Source of the DNA: Fen-1254 sp963778945
GTDB lineage: Bacteria > Bacteroidota > Ignavibacteria > UBA10030
Direction: 5' to 3'
DNA: 64,000 bases
NCBI GenBank assembly: GCA_963778945.1
Contig: CAVZWL010000014.1
Coordinates: 248,001-312,000 of the forward strand
Shown one piece after another: positions 48,095 to 58,894 of this stretch. Numbering within the stretch: position 1 is the first letter of the stretch; every line of letters starts with the position of its first letter. A program made the translations under genes and the position numbers. The notes below the pieces were generated by a model, which was given only the letters and a program-made list of their open reading frames with translations, ran no database searches and was not told the DNA's origin.

Positions 48095-49777
48095 TTACTC
48101 TTTCGGCGACAATATCAGAACAAGCGATTCTTTTGGCGCCAATTTGACATTTGGAACAACCAAGCCGTCATTGGTGGTCCTGGCAGTGCCAATCTTTGTA
48201 TAAATCCGGTTCGCAGGATGGAAACCCAGGACATTGCAGGATTTTCTGTCCGTGATATCGAGCGTGATGCTGCTTTTTACAGCGGAGCTGCTGTTATTCA
48301 GAAGATATACAAATAGTTTATCACCGCATTTTACGCCGTATGCTTCGATGATATCGGCTTTGACATCGAGCATAACAAAGGACCCTTTTCCGGCTTCCAG
48401 CATCTGATCGCTTATCTCATGGACACTTTGGAAATACGGGGTCATATTATGTTCGTCAAAATATTCCCACCACCAGGACATGGGTAATATTGGAGTCGGG
48501 CTGAACAAACCGTACCAGAGCCCGCGTTGATAGTCGTAATCCAAACCCGCCGTAATCGTAGAAAAGTCGATGTTCCAGTCCCACTCATAACCGAATTCTC
48601 CAATGACATACGGTTTGTTATACGCTTTTGTATATCGCAATATTTCAGCCCGAAGTGCCTCTGTATTTTTATAAATATGTTTCTGATTCAAATCGATATA
48701 CGGCAGGATATTCATCCCCATAATATCCCTGTGTGAAATACTTGTCGTTATGATATGACGATAGGGATCTATGTCATGAAGATATCTGCTCATTTCCGAA
48801 TGCCATTCGATGAGAGCGGCATGATCAATGACAATGCTGTCTTCAGGTGAATGCGTATATGCTGAATTATCGATTTCATTAAAGAACTCGAACGCAGCGA
48901 TGGCCGTACTGTATCCCCATCGTGCGACAATGTATCTTAATTTATCTTTATATTTTTGACGGGCGCCGTTCAACGTGAAAAATCCTGCCGGGTTGATCTG
49001 ACGTTTGCCGCTCGAATCGGAATCATACCAAAATTCATTCGACAGCGAGCCGCCGCTTTCGAGTGTCAGCATAAAATACAGACCGAGTGAATCCGCCATG
49101 TCGGCCAGCCGGTCCATCCTTTCGATACCGCCGGGATTGTAGTAATCCGTCGTATTTTCGTATCTCGTCGTGCTCGACACCTTGCGCCATTCGATCGGAA
49201 GATTCCAGGAACACATCCATGTTCTAAAGAAGTTCGCCCCGCTGTGAGCAAGATTCGATAATAAATAATCGTAAGTCCATTTCGGGTTTTCGAACGACCT
49301 CGATTCCCATCCGACATTTTCTCCTATTCCTCTGAACAATTTTCCTGAATCAAATTTCAACGTCCAGAATCCATCAGTGTGAAGAAATCCATTTTTATTC
49401 GACGGCAGCACCGTAAATGAAGCCGTATCCGGGCTCACCGTTTTATGAGCGCCTCTGATTAATTGGAAGGAATACGTATATGTACCGGCCTCCTGCGCTG
49501 CGAAACGCGCCTTCCAAACGGAAAAAACAGTATCGCCCGAGACATAATAACACGGCAAGAACAATTCTTTTCCGGAAGGTGCAATTAAATGCATGTCTAA
49601 TTTTATATCGTTCGCAGCAAAGGGATTTTTATAAGATGCAGAAACGATAATGTTAAATTCCATTTTTTCATATGTAACGGGATTTCGGGTAATTAATTCA
49701 AAAGAAGTTATTTTATTTTCCGCACGCGCAAAACAAAGGATGCCTGCTGCAAGTGCAAACGCTTGAAGTTTTCTCAT
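48095..49777 (-). CDS. Secreted DUF5060/GH5-like glycoside hydrolase
   Basis: 560 residues after AGGAGAG. Signal peptide ends near FARA. Residues ~20-125 form a DUF5060-type beta-sandwich. Residues ~130-470 are a TIM barrel: FRTWMCSWN, then FEFFNEIDN with likely acid/base Glu301, and VIGEFGYEWD with likely nucleophile Glu394. This two-Glu, NE plus E arrangement is clan GH-A (GH5-like). The last ~90 residues form a small beta domain (DRKSCNVLGFHPANRIY) like putative collagen-binding tails. Likely substrate is a beta-linked polysaccharide; specificity is unknown. Confidence 0.82.
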   Translation of the reverse strand: MRKLQAFALAAGILCFARAENKITSFELITRNPVTYEKMEFNIIVSASYKNPFAANDIKLDMHLIAPSGKELFLPCYYVSGDTVFSVWKARFAAQEAGTYTYSFQLIRGAHKTVSPDTASFTVLPSNKNGFLHTDGFWTLKFDSGKLFRGIGENVGWESRSFENPKWTYDYLLSNLAHSGANFFRTWMCSWNLPIEWRKVSSTTRYENTTDYYNPGGIERMDRLADMADSLGLYFMLTLESGGSLSNEFWYDSDSSGKRQINPAGFFTLNGARQKYKDKLRYIVARWGYSTAIAAFEFFNEIDNSAYTHSPEDSIVIDHAALIEWHSEMSRYLHDIDPYRHIITTSISHRDIMGMNILPYIDLNQKHIYKNTEALRAEILRYTKAYNKPYVIGEFGYEWDWNIDFSTITAGLDYDYQRGLWYGLFSPTPILPMSWWWEYFDEHNMTPYFQSVHEISDQMLEAGKGSFVMLDVKADIIEAYGVKCGDKLFVYLLNNSSSAVKSSITLDITDRKSCNVLGFHPANRIYTKIGTARTTNDGLVVPNVKLAPKESLVLILSPKE

Positions 49778-50033
49778 CCTGCTCTCCTATCGCTGTTGCG
49801 GTCTCAACCCTGACTTTAAAACTAATATAGTTAAAAATGACTTTTTAATTGCGATTTGTCGACATTTTTACTTAAGTTTTTTATGCTGCTGTCCTTTGAA
49901 CCCCGTACAATTCGCTCTTGAGGATCTTGTCTTTACGGATATCGTTCGGGGTTATTGCACGGTAATTTTTCATGCTCATAAGCTAAACGGAAACAATATC
50001 GAGTGCCGTTAGAGGGACTTATTTTTCAATCGT

Positions 50034-50591
50034 ATGTCCGAATATACGTTTAATAGCGACGAAGAATTATTTAATCGCATGAAGAATGGCGACCCTAATG
50101 CGCTGAAGGCATTATTTATAAGATACTATTCGATACTCTGCCGCTTTGCATTCTCCTTCGTTAAAAGCGTCTCCAACGCCGAAGAAGCCGTGTCCGATGT
50201 GTTTCTTCATGTCTGGCTGAAAAAAGGGGATATTCAAATAAGATCGAATCTCAAAACATATTTGTACAGCGCCGTCAGGAACCAGTCCATCAATTATCTA
50301 CGACATCGTGGAGACCGTTTTTTTGAGGACATAGAAACTGCCGGCGCTGAGAATGTGACTTCAGATTTGCATGCCGATAGCATTATTTCCTATCATGAAT
50401 TGAAAGACAATGTCGAGGCACTTCTTCGACAGCTGCCGGAGAAAAGACAAATTATTTTCCGAATGAATCGGATGGATGGGTTAAGCTATCAAGAAATTGC
50501 CGACATTCTTTCAATATCGGTACATACCGTGCAGAATCAGATGACCGCGGCTGTAAAATTTATTTCACAAAAACATCATTCTCGTAAATAG
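50034..50591 (+). CDS. ECF sigma factor (FecI-like)
   Basis: 185 residues. Sigma region 2 covers about 20-90 (LFIRYYSILCRFAFSFVKS, then LKTYLYSAVRNQSINYLR) and region 4 the C-terminus (MDGLSYQEIADILSISVHTVQNQM). It has the Bacteroidetes ECF10/FecI-like layout without extra domains. An anti-sigma and a TonB receptor with an STN domain follow on the same strand, the classic surface-signalling set. The promoter region is shared with the divergent GH5-like gene, which is a plausible target. Confidence 0.93.
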   Translation: MSEYTFNSDEELFNRMKNGDPNALKALFIRYYSILCRFAFSFVKSVSNAEEAVSDVFLHVWLKKGDIQIRSNLKTYLYSAVRNQSINYLRHRGDRFFEDIETAGAENVTSDLHADSIISYHELKDNVEALLRQLPEKRQIIFRMNRMDGLSYQEIADILSISVHTVQNQMTAAVKFISQKHHSRK

Positions 50592-50738
50592 TTTCGAATC
50601 CAGCCGTAACCCCTTTTCATTAAGATCACTGCAAAACCTATCATTTTTTTCGATTTCCAATAGTAGGATAGTCTGGTTTATTGTGTCTTAGCTTTAGACC
50701 CCAATCGTATAACATTTTTACAATAACGAGGCGGAGCG

Positions 50739-51788
50739 ATGAATGAAGATCGGTTTATTCAATTAGCAACACGATATCTCTCAAAAGAAGCTTCAGCCGA
50801 AGAGATTCGACTTTTATTATCCTTGCGAAAGAATAATACATATGCCGCATTGTTCGCAAAAATTGACGAACAGTGGAATAAATTGAAAATGAGAGATCCC
50901 GGTTTTGAATACGATGTTGACCGCGGACTGCAGCGGCTTACCGAAAAGATCCGACAGTCCAATCCGGCATTTCAATGGGATATACATGCACAGCAGAAAT
51001 ATCATTTCATGCATCGACCTATCCATTTCCGAATTGCTGCATCCGCTGCCGCTCTTATGCTCATCATTGCGGGTACGTTCTTCTTATCGCGTTTCTTGAA
51101 ACAGAAGCCGGATACAATCGCATGGAATGAAAAAAGAACAATGATGGGCGAAAAAATCATCTTCACACTGCTCGACGGTACGAAGATAACACTGAACGCC
51201 GACAGCAAGATTCAATATCCTGTGCGTTTCGGAGAGGAATCCCGCGAAGTTGTGCTTCAGGGAGAGGCATACTTTGAGATTCTGCATAATGCCGGCAAAC
51301 CTTTTGTCGTCCATACGGGAAATATATCGACAACCGATCTTGGAACGAAGTTTGACATAAAAGCCTTCCCGCGCGAAAATAATATAACCGTTTCCCTCGA
51401 AGAGGGAAACGTTGAAGTCTCAGCGAATCAATCCATTACGGGGAGAAAGAAAATGATGCTGGCGCCGGCACAACAATTGGTTTATCGTAAAGAAGACGAA
51501 TCAAGCACCATCGAGCCGTGCGATATTCAAAAAGCTATTGGATGGAAAGATAATATACTCATGTTCGACAATGAGCCCCTGTCGAGCGTGTTTATTTCTC
51601 TGGAAAGATATTTTGGCGTCAAGTTCGAAATAGCCAATTCCACTTTGGCCGAGCGGCGTATTAAGGCAGATTTTAAAAACGAATCATTATGGACGGTCGT
51701 AAAGGTCATCGAAAAGGCAACCGGTCTGAGCTGTAGAACCGAAATGGAAAAGAATGATATTAAGAAAATCGTTTTTTATGAAAAATAA
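50739..51788 (+). CDS. FecR-type anti-sigma regulator
   Basis: 349 residues. Cytoplasmic N-terminal region (sigma-binding), one membrane helix at about 91-110 (FRIAASAAALMLIIAGTFFL), then the periplasmic FecR domain: TLLDGTKITLNADSKIQYP, VVLQGEAYFEI, FVVHTGNISTTDLGTKFDI and VSLEEGNVEVS. A C-terminal STN-like segment follows (LSSVFISLERYFGVKFEI). A good ribosome site GGCGGAGCG precedes the ATG. It transmits the signal from the outer-membrane receptor STN domain to the sigma factor. Confidence 0.95.
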   Translation: MNEDRFIQLATRYLSKEASAEEIRLLLSLRKNNTYAALFAKIDEQWNKLKMRDPGFEYDVDRGLQRLTEKIRQSNPAFQWDIHAQQKYHFMHRPIHFRIAASAAALMLIIAGTFFLSRFLKQKPDTIAWNEKRTMMGEKIIFTLLDGTKITLNADSKIQYPVRFGEESREVVLQGEAYFEILHNAGKPFVVHTGNISTTDLGTKFDIKAFPRENNITVSLEEGNVEVSANQSITGRKKMMLAPAQQLVYRKEDESSTIEPCDIQKAIGWKDNILMFDNEPLSSVFISLERYFGVKFEIANSTLAERRIKADFKNESLWTVVKVIEKATGLSCRTEMEKNDIKKIVFYEK

Positions 51789-54520
51789 TACGTCCAAATC
51801 GATTCACACATTCCTCTGTTATTCTCTCATGGAACTAGCTGTACAAGCTGTGATGCTGATGGGACTTTTTTCCCTGTCGATTTCAGGAGACAAAAGCCTG
51901 CAGGATGCGCGGGTCAGGATGAAAGGAGAAATTGTATCACTCGAACAGGCGTTTCATATGATAGAGCAGCAGACCGAATTCAAATTTTTCTATATCAAGG
52001 ATGATTTACCTTTACATGCAAAAGTTGCCGTGCCATCGGACGAGGAAAGTCTTTATAATATTCTCCGGAAGATTGCAAAAGAATGCAGTCTTACATTTAA
52101 TCGCGTCGACAATCAAATCGTCGTAAAGAACGATTCTTCTTCATCCGAAATGTATAAAGTTCAGGGAATCGTCCGCGACGGTTCGACACACGATGCGCTT
52201 GCCTATGCAAATATCATGGTCAAAGGAGCACAGCTTGGAACGACAGCAGATGCAAACGGCAGGTTTGCCTTGAGCGTTCCGCAGGGAAACGATACTCTTC
52301 GCTTTAGTTTCGTAGGATATAGGACGGTGGAGATTCCTCTTTTAATTCATGCAAATATGCAGCTTTCTATAAATCTTTTGGCAATAGATGTCTTTTTACA
52401 GGACGTGACGGTTTATGCAAATCCTGATGTCGATGAACTGAGCCAAAAAGGGGTAAGCGCCCTCTCTCTTCAGAGCGAAACAATCAGAAAGATTACCGGC
52501 GTCATGACGGATGTGCTTCGCAGCGTTCAGATGCTTCCGGGCGTATCGAGCGATAATGAATTAAGCGCCAAGTTTAACGTTCATGGCGGAGATGCAAATG
52601 AAAATCTCGTTTTGATTGACGGCACACAGGTCTATGATCCTGTACCATATCAAGGAAGTATCCAATGTGAGTATCGGAATTTTTAATGTGGAGATGATTA
52701 AGAAGATGGATCTCATGACCGGCGGATTCAGCGCACGCTATGGAGACAAGATGAGCTCCGTGCTGGACATCGAATACCGGGAAGGCTGCACCGATCGGAT
52801 CAGAGGTCAGGCAAGTTTGAGCTTGACCGACTTTGATGCGCTCTTGGAAGGACCTCTCGGGAGCGATGGATCGTTCATTGTCTGCGCACGACAAAGCTAT
52901 ACGCAATATATATTGAAACTTCTTAACGAAGCGCCCCAAATACACCCGTCCTTTTACGATATCCAGGGAGTAGTGGCGTACCATCTTGCAGCACAGGATA
53001 AGCTGCTCCTGAAATTCATTCATGCGGGCGATAATTTTACATACGACCCGACAACTACTTCTACAAATGTTTTAACAAATTCTTATTTTACAGGCACGTA
53101 CACGGGATCGTTGTCGCAATCATGGCATGATTCGACGGAGGAACATGCTCGCTATTTCAGCAGCATGTATGCGATCCAGAACAATTATGTCGCTTCTTCA
53201 GCGGCTCTGCTGAAATCGGAGATTTCGTACTATGACGAAATCGAGTCGGAACATTCCGATCAGCTTCATCTTTACGAAGACAAGTTTCATTCCGTACCCA
53301 TCACCGGCCCTATCAATGCTTTCTATAACAGCACATCCGATTACTTGTATGATAATAACCTTCATATCCGGATACTGGAATTCAATTCTTCGTATGATAT
53401 GCAGGCGACGCATTTCTACGGTATTAAGACGGGTGCAAGCTATCAGCGCATCTTTTACTACCAGAATCTGACGGAACAAGAAACATTTTCTTTCTCAACG
53501 AATAATTATAAATATCCTAAAATAACCGACAGTCTATGGAATGTGAATCCTCTTGATCATGCATTCGGCAATATCAATGCAGAGTCTTTTAAAACGACCG
53601 GATATCTTGAAAATATTTTTCAAATCGGCGAAAAAGCAGTCGTTAATATCGGGGGAAGATTCGATTACTTTGATCTTAATAAAGACCTGACGTGGAGTCC
53701 GCGTCTCAATATCGCATATAAGTTCAGTCCTGAATTTACAATGCGCGGGGCGTGGGGATATTTCTATCAATCACCTATCTACCAGCAGCTTGCCTCTTCC
53801 ATTGCATCCGACACGAACACACAATCACAGCGGGCAATCCATTATATTCTCGGCGCCGATTACGACATCATTTCCGACGCGGAGGACCATAAATTTTTTA
53901 AGTTGAAATTGGAAGCATACCACAAGACCTACAGCGATCTTATTTCGTCCACAGTTTCAAGTTCCGGCAGAATAAGTTATTCACGGAGAAATGATGCGAT
54001 CGGGCGAGCAACGGGTCTCGATGCTTATTTGATGTATTCGACATCGAGTATGTCCGGATGGATAAGCTACAGTTTGCTGAAATCCGACCAGAAGATGTTG
54101 ACGAACGATACGATCGGCTATTTCCCGAGGAATACAGACCAGCGGCACACTCTCGCGGTGGTTGCCGATTTTGATCTCGGCTCCGCATGGAGCATGAACA
54201 CACGGGTAGTCTACGGCAGCGGATATCCGTATACTCCATCGGTTGCGGTTTATAATAAAGCTTCTCTCTCGTGGGAATGGCAGCTGGGGAAAACTAACTC
54301 TGTCTACCTGCCTGCCTATCAAAGAGTCGATGTTCGTGTGTCGAAGGACTTCGAAATTTTCGGATGCTCTTCATCCGCGTTCCTCGACATCAGTAATCTT
54401 TTCGATTTCAAGAATGTCCAGGCATACGCATACCAGTTCGATAATAAAGGCAATCCGGAAATCGTCCCTCAGAATCTATGGCCGATCCTGCCTACACTGG
54501 GCATGACTATTCGATTTTGA
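51778..54520 (+). CDS. STN-domain TonB-dependent receptor (one frameshift at 52642)
   Basis: About 910 residues, start ATG 51778, overlapping the fecR end. An N-terminal hydrophobic signal is followed by an STN domain (EQAFHMIEQQTEFKFFYI), a CarboxypepD_reg-like domain (VRDGSTHDALAYANIMV), a TonB plug (GVMTDVLRSVQMLPGV, then NVHGGDANENLVLIDGTQ) and a beta-barrel ending LGMTIRF. An extra G near 52642 breaks the frame after YDP; the conserved HIKEVSNVSIGIF continues in the next frame. No SusD-like lipoprotein follows, so this is a plain TonB receptor rather than a SusCD pair. It probably senses and imports one ligand. Confidence 0.93.
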
Positions 54521-54587
54521 TCAATCCAGCGTCCTTTACCGCTGAACCTCCGTCACCGCACATTTTCATGCTTCGTTACAACAACCT

Positions 54588-55646
54588 TTACCGTTCATCT
54601 TTTGGAAACGATCCCATCGTTTTTTCTTCGAGGATGCTTAAGATTTCCTGCGATTCTATCGAGCGCATGCAAACGAATGTTTTTATCGGACATTTCTTCC
54701 CGCCGTGGATGGAGCAGGGCCGGCATGGAAGTCCCCTTGTCTCTACGACGATATCTTTCGGACCGTAAGGAGCAAAGCCGAATTCCGGAACAGTCGCTCC
54801 GAAAATAGCAACGACCGGAGTTCCCATCGCCACTGCTATATGCATGGGAGCGCTGTCGTTGGAGAGCAGCAGCTTGCATCGTTTGATAACCTCTGCAGAC
54901 TGGAGCAGAGATAGTTTTCCGGCAAAATTAAGGCAACCGGTCTTTCCAGCCGATCGGCATATCTCTTCGCAGATGTCCTCGTCTTCTTTTCCTCCGATCA
55001 GGATAACCGTATTTTTTTCTGCAAGTTTTTTTGCGACTTCTGCAAATCGTTCCGGCAGCCACTGTTTTGTTTTCCAGACGGTTCCCGGCGCGATGCAAAT
55101 CCGCGGCTTTTCTCCTTCTGCGTCATAGGGCCGGAACAATCGATCCACTTCCTCTCCATCCCGAAACGATGGATAAAGCTTCGGCAGTTCTTTCTCCGGA
55201 GGACCAATTCCCAGCGGCTGCAGCAATGAATAGTTCCGCTCAACCTCGTGCTTGTTCGGATCATAACGAACGCGCTCGGTAAAAAATATCCTTCCAGCGC
55301 TCCTGTCGAATCCGATTCTATGCGGAATATTCGACAGCCCGGCAAGCAGTGCACTTCGAAGAGAGCGATGCGGCACAATCGCAAGATCGTATTTTCCGAG
55401 CCGTAATCTTTGAACCAGCCGGAAGAACCCTGCAAGCCCTTTGTCCGATTTTCTCTTATCGTAAGATATAACCCTGTCAATGTGAGGATTGTTGGCCAGT
55501 AAATCCAAAACACGCGGAATGACGACAGCATCGATCGAAGCATTCGGGAAATGCCGTTTCAAAACCTGAATCATGGGCAGCGTGAGAATCACATCTCCGG
55601 CAAAAGCAGTTTGAATAATAAGAATTTTCTTCAATTCCGGAATCAT
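54588..55646 (-). CDS. Family 9 glycosyltransferase (LPS heptosyltransferase-like)
   Basis: The ATG at 55646 overlaps the previous stop (ATGA), giving 352 residues; a longer form is in frame but has no separate support. GT9 features are KILIIQTAFAGDVILTLP at the start, APGTVWKTKQW in the middle, LLSNDSAPMHIAVAMGTPVV for nucleotide-sugar binding, and a Cys-rich end (LPCRPCSIHG, then KCPIKTFVCM) typical of WaaF-type enzymes. It adds heptose to the LPS inner core by family. Translationally coupled to the acyltransferase gene before it. Confidence 0.92.
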   Translation of the reverse strand: MIPELKKILIIQTAFAGDVILTLPMIQVLKRHFPNASIDAVVIPRVLDLLANNPHIDRVISYDKRKSDKGLAGFFRLVQRLRLGKYDLAIVPHRSLRSALLAGLSNIPHRIGFDRSAGRIFFTERVRYDPNKHEVERNYSLLQPLGIGPPEKELPKLYPSFRDGEEVDRLFRPYDAEGEKPRICIAPGTVWKTKQWLPERFAEVAKKLAEKNTVILIGGKEDEDICEEICRSAGKTGCLNFAGKLSLLQSAEVIKRCKLLLSNDSAPMHIAVAMGTPVVAIFGATVPEFGFAPYGPKDIVVETRGLPCRPCSIHGGKKCPIKTFVCMRSIESQEILSILEEKTMGSFPKDER

Positions 55647-56551
55647 AACGATACTTGTTTTCTGTCCAGAGCGTGTTTCCAGCGTTTGTGCATCCACATC
55701 CATTGTTCCGGATGTTCTCGAATTAATTGTTCAGTTAATTTTGTATGTCTCTGTGTTAATTCTGAGATATTTTCTTTCGATGCGCCGATGAGATCATCAG
55801 ATGGAACCTTGTGAAACTTCACCCTGTACGTTCCGTCCGGCTGACGCACTGCCAGCCCTACAAGAATCGGAGCGCCTGTTCGGAGACTGAAGACTGCAGG
55901 ACCCTGGAACGTCGGAACAAAACGTCCGAAAAACTCCGCTTCTACGCTTTCCATTGCGGCGGCCTGATCGACGGCCATTGCGACAGCACCTCCTGCCTGG
56001 AGTGTTCTAAGAATTTCCCTTACACTCCGCTCCATAGGCAGCACAACAGCGCCGAATTTTTTCCGATATTCATGAATACACCTATGGATCAGCGGATTCG
56101 ATTGAACTTTTTCCATAGCAATACACGGAACAGCTAAATGACTCTTCGTGACCAGCGCGTTCAATTCCCAGTTTCCGAAATGCGCCGAAATGAGAACGCA
56201 TCCTTTTCCGGATGCAACCGTATTTAAGAGAAAATCGGGATTTTCTATAACAATAAATCGTTGCAGTGTTTCGACTGTAAATCGCGGCACCCAGAGTAAT
56301 TCAAGTAAAGCTGCCGCTACGCTTTTAAACGAAAGCCGGACGATCTTTTCCAATTCTTCACGTGATTTTTCCGGATACGCATTAAGGAGATTCTGCATGG
56401 CGACATCCCGGCGTTTCTTCAGGAGTGGATAAAGAGTATCGACCAGCAATGACGCGGCATGATGAAGCGCTGAAACCGGCAGCAGTCTAACAAGAAAACC
56501 GAGGCCGAGAAAGAGGACGTATTCAATGCGATGTTTAATTTTCTTTTCCAT
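55643..56551 (-). CDS. Lipid A biosynthesis acyltransferase (LpxL/HtrB family)
   Basis: The ATG at 56551 (MEKKIKHRIEYVLFLGLGFL) is preferred over an upstream in-frame ATG lying in low-complexity sequence. 302 residues: N-terminal membrane helix, then the HxxxxD/E-type signature around ISAHFGNWEL with the catalytic His and Glu, AVDQAAA, FGRFVPTFQGPAVF and WMWMHKRWKH. It transfers a secondary acyl chain to lipid A at the inner membrane. With the GT9 gene it forms an LPS unit, showing the cell has an outer membrane. Confidence 0.93.
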   Translation of the reverse strand: MEKKIKHRIEYVLFLGLGFLVRLLPVSALHHAASLLVDTLYPLLKKRRDVAMQNLLNAYPEKSREELEKIVRLSFKSVAAALLELLWVPRFTVETLQRFIVIENPDFLLNTVASGKGCVLISAHFGNWELNALVTKSHLAVPCIAMEKVQSNPLIHRCIHEYRKKFGAVVLPMERSVREILRTLQAGGAVAMAVDQAAAMESVEAEFFGRFVPTFQGPAVFSLRTGAPILVGLAVRQPDGTYRVKFHKVPSDDLIGASKENISELTQRHTKLTEQLIREHPEQWMWMHKRWKHALDRKQVSL

Positions 56552-56569
56552 TTTTAAAAGATGTAAACC

Positions 56570-56699
56570 GTGAACTGTGAACGGTGAATGGTGAATGGTA
56601 AACATTGATTCGATAACTTGATATCCCAATGGTCCAATAACTAAACAACCGAATAACCGAAGAACTGAATAACTGAATAACCGAAGAATTCAACAACTC
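56570..56699. repeat. Low-complexity short-repeat tract
   Basis: Degenerate tandem motifs: GTGAACGGTGAATGGTGAATGG on one side and repeated units close to AACCGAATAACTGAATAACC on the other. It fills the gap between YjbQ and the acyltransferase. No coding or hairpin signal is obvious. Confidence 0.6.
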
Positions 56700-57113
56700 T
56701 CACTCTCCCATAACTTTCACGATAAGCCGCTTGCGGCGCTGGCCGTCGAATTCCGCATAATAAATTTGCTGCCATGGGCCAAAATCCAGCCTTGCACCTG
56801 TAACCGGGACAATGACCTCATGATGAATGAGCAGACTTTTTAGATGCGAATCTCCATTCGTCTCGCCCGTATGATGATGCCTGTATTCGCGCTTAAACGG
56901 CGCTAGTGTTTCAAGCCACTCATCAATATCCTGAATAAGTCCCGTTTCGGCATCGTTCACATACACTCCCGCTGTAATATGCATAGCAGAGACCAGTACC
57001 ATTCCATCCTGAATCCCGCTCTTTGCAAGGATGTCCTCCACCTGAGGTGTAATATTGATATATTCACGATGTTTTTTTGTGTTGAACCAGAGATATTCGG
57101 TATACGATTTCAT
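56700..57113 (-). CDS. YjbQ/UPF0047 family protein
   Basis: 137 residues, the usual single-domain length. Conserved landmarks: ITPQVEDIL, LVSAMHITAGVYVNDAE, YRHHHTGETNGDSHLKSLL and LDFGPWQQIYYAEFDG. The His-rich block is the presumed active or metal site. Members have shown weak thiamine-phosphate synthase activity, but the physiological role is unsettled. AAAGGGA precedes the ATG. It lies 12 nt after the GH13-like gene. Confidence 0.92.
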   Translation of the reverse strand: MKSYTEYLWFNTKKHREYINITPQVEDILAKSGIQDGMVLVSAMHITAGVYVNDAETGLIQDIDEWLETLAPFKREYRHHHTGETNGDSHLKSLLIHHEVIVPVTGARLDFGPWQQIYYAEFDGQRRKRLIVKVMGE

Positions 57114-57125
57114 AGGATTTCCCTT

Positions 57126-58888
57126 TTATTTGAGCGGCTGAAGAACGGCAAAGCCGAATGCAGGAAGTTCAATCAATAACGTATTATGATCCGGAATATA
57201 TTCTTTTTTTGATACAACATCCTGCCATCGGTATGACATCAGAATGTTCCCCTTCAATGCTGCAACGCGAGGCTCGTTCGAAATATTCATAACCACTGCT
57301 GCCGTATCGTATCCGAGAGTCCTGATAAATGAATAAATTGTTCGCGGATCAACGGCCGAAATATAATCATATCGTCCTTTAACGAGCGCCGGATGATTTG
57401 CGCGAATTGCCATGAATTGCCCGATGAGCTGCAAGGCATCCGAATTGCCGGCAATTTCTTCCGCTCCAAGAACGGGAACACCTGGATAAGTCAAGCGAAA
57501 AAAGATTGATTCTCTCTCCTGAGCCGGATCGTTCGAATGTTTTCTCAATTCATCCGTACGCGCGAACACAGCGCCATCAGGAAACAACCGGACTTCCCGA
57601 CTTAAAAGTTTCTGAAAAACAGATGCAGAAGTCGTTCCTCTTAAAACCTTGTTCAATACCGCACCGACGTCAAACGATCCGGAAATATCGAAGGCGCCTT
57701 CCTGCTGTTCCGGAATATCCTCTTCTGAAATCAGCAAAACAGGTTTATTCTTTTCCAGCTGAATTTTGGCGCTAAGCCAGAAATCCACCGGGATATTGCC
57801 CGACCCGATACAGCGGAAACCGTCGAAACCGACCTTAGCAGACCAGTATTCAAGTACCGCAATCATATATTTTCGCAGCTCGTGCCTGTTATAATTGAGC
57901 TTTGCAACATCGTCTGCACCTGCATACGGCGCGACAATCTCTCCCTTTTCGTTTTGTGCACGTACCATTCGGGATACTGCATAAGGAGCGAATTGTCCCA
58001 CGAGGTACAATTCACCACAAAATCCATTATCACCTTTATTCCGCTGCTGTGAGATTCTCTAATCAATGATTTTAAATCATCGAGGTTTCCATATTCTTCA
58101 TTGATACCGTAATAATCCTGAACCGAATATGGATTTTCCGCTGCCCCCCTCCTATTGAGCTGGCCGGCCGGATGCAGGGGAGAAAGGCAGAGAAGCGTAA
58201 TGCCGCTGCGTTTGAGGTCTGGAATTATTTTCCGCAGCATTGTAAAAGAACTGCCTGCAGGCAGCAAACGAAGATCGGCTTCACAGAGAACTGCATCGCT
58301 AAGTTCATTATTTAGGGAAGAATCATGGACCGCATCATGGGCGGCAGATTGCGTCTCTTGATCATTATCTACCGGAATCAATTTTACAGGAGCGTAAAAA
58401 TTGGCCGATCCCGAATGATTTATAAGTTCGAGGACGATCTCATTTGATCCGTTTTGAAGCGCAGCAGAGGCATCGACGGAAAATTCGTCGTCATAGCCGA
58501 TATGCAGACCGGCCGGAACTCCATTTATCCAAATTTTCATGTCATCATCCGATCCGGCAAAGCAGATCCTGGCATGCTCGGGTTTTTCCGCCAAGTCGAA
58601 CTTTTTTGCATACCAAACGATTGCATGAGGTTCATCGGGAACGGCATGACGTTCTTTTACCTGAGAAATTTCTTTTTCATACCACCGGTTTCGGTCAAAA
58701 CCGGAAATAAACCAACGCTCGGACTCTCCCCGCCCGAGCGAATCAATCTGAGAAAGCCATATTCCTTTCAATGCCTGTCCGCTTTCATCGTCCCAAGACA
58801 ACCAAACAGCGATGATTAGAACCATCGAGAGCACAAAGAGAGCTGCAAGAATAGCCAGTATTTTCCTGAATCCGAACATATCGATCAT
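57126..58888 (-). CDS. Membrane-anchored GH13-like protein lacking catalytic residues (frameshift near 57960)
   Basis: About 587 residues in two frames joined around 57955-57965. It has an N-terminal membrane anchor (9-29), a galactose-binding-like jelly roll (45-170) and a GH13 TIM barrel. The GH13 motifs are changed. Region I is DFVVNC instead of DxVxNH. Region II is GFRCIGS where the nucleophile Asp should follow GFRC. The final NHD motif is replaced by HSND. A candidate acid/base Glu remains in LISEED. It is therefore probably not a normal amylase and may bind or scaffold alpha-glucan. It is directly after the GH57 gene (6-nt gap). Confidence 0.78.
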
Positions 58889-58894
58889 GCGAGG

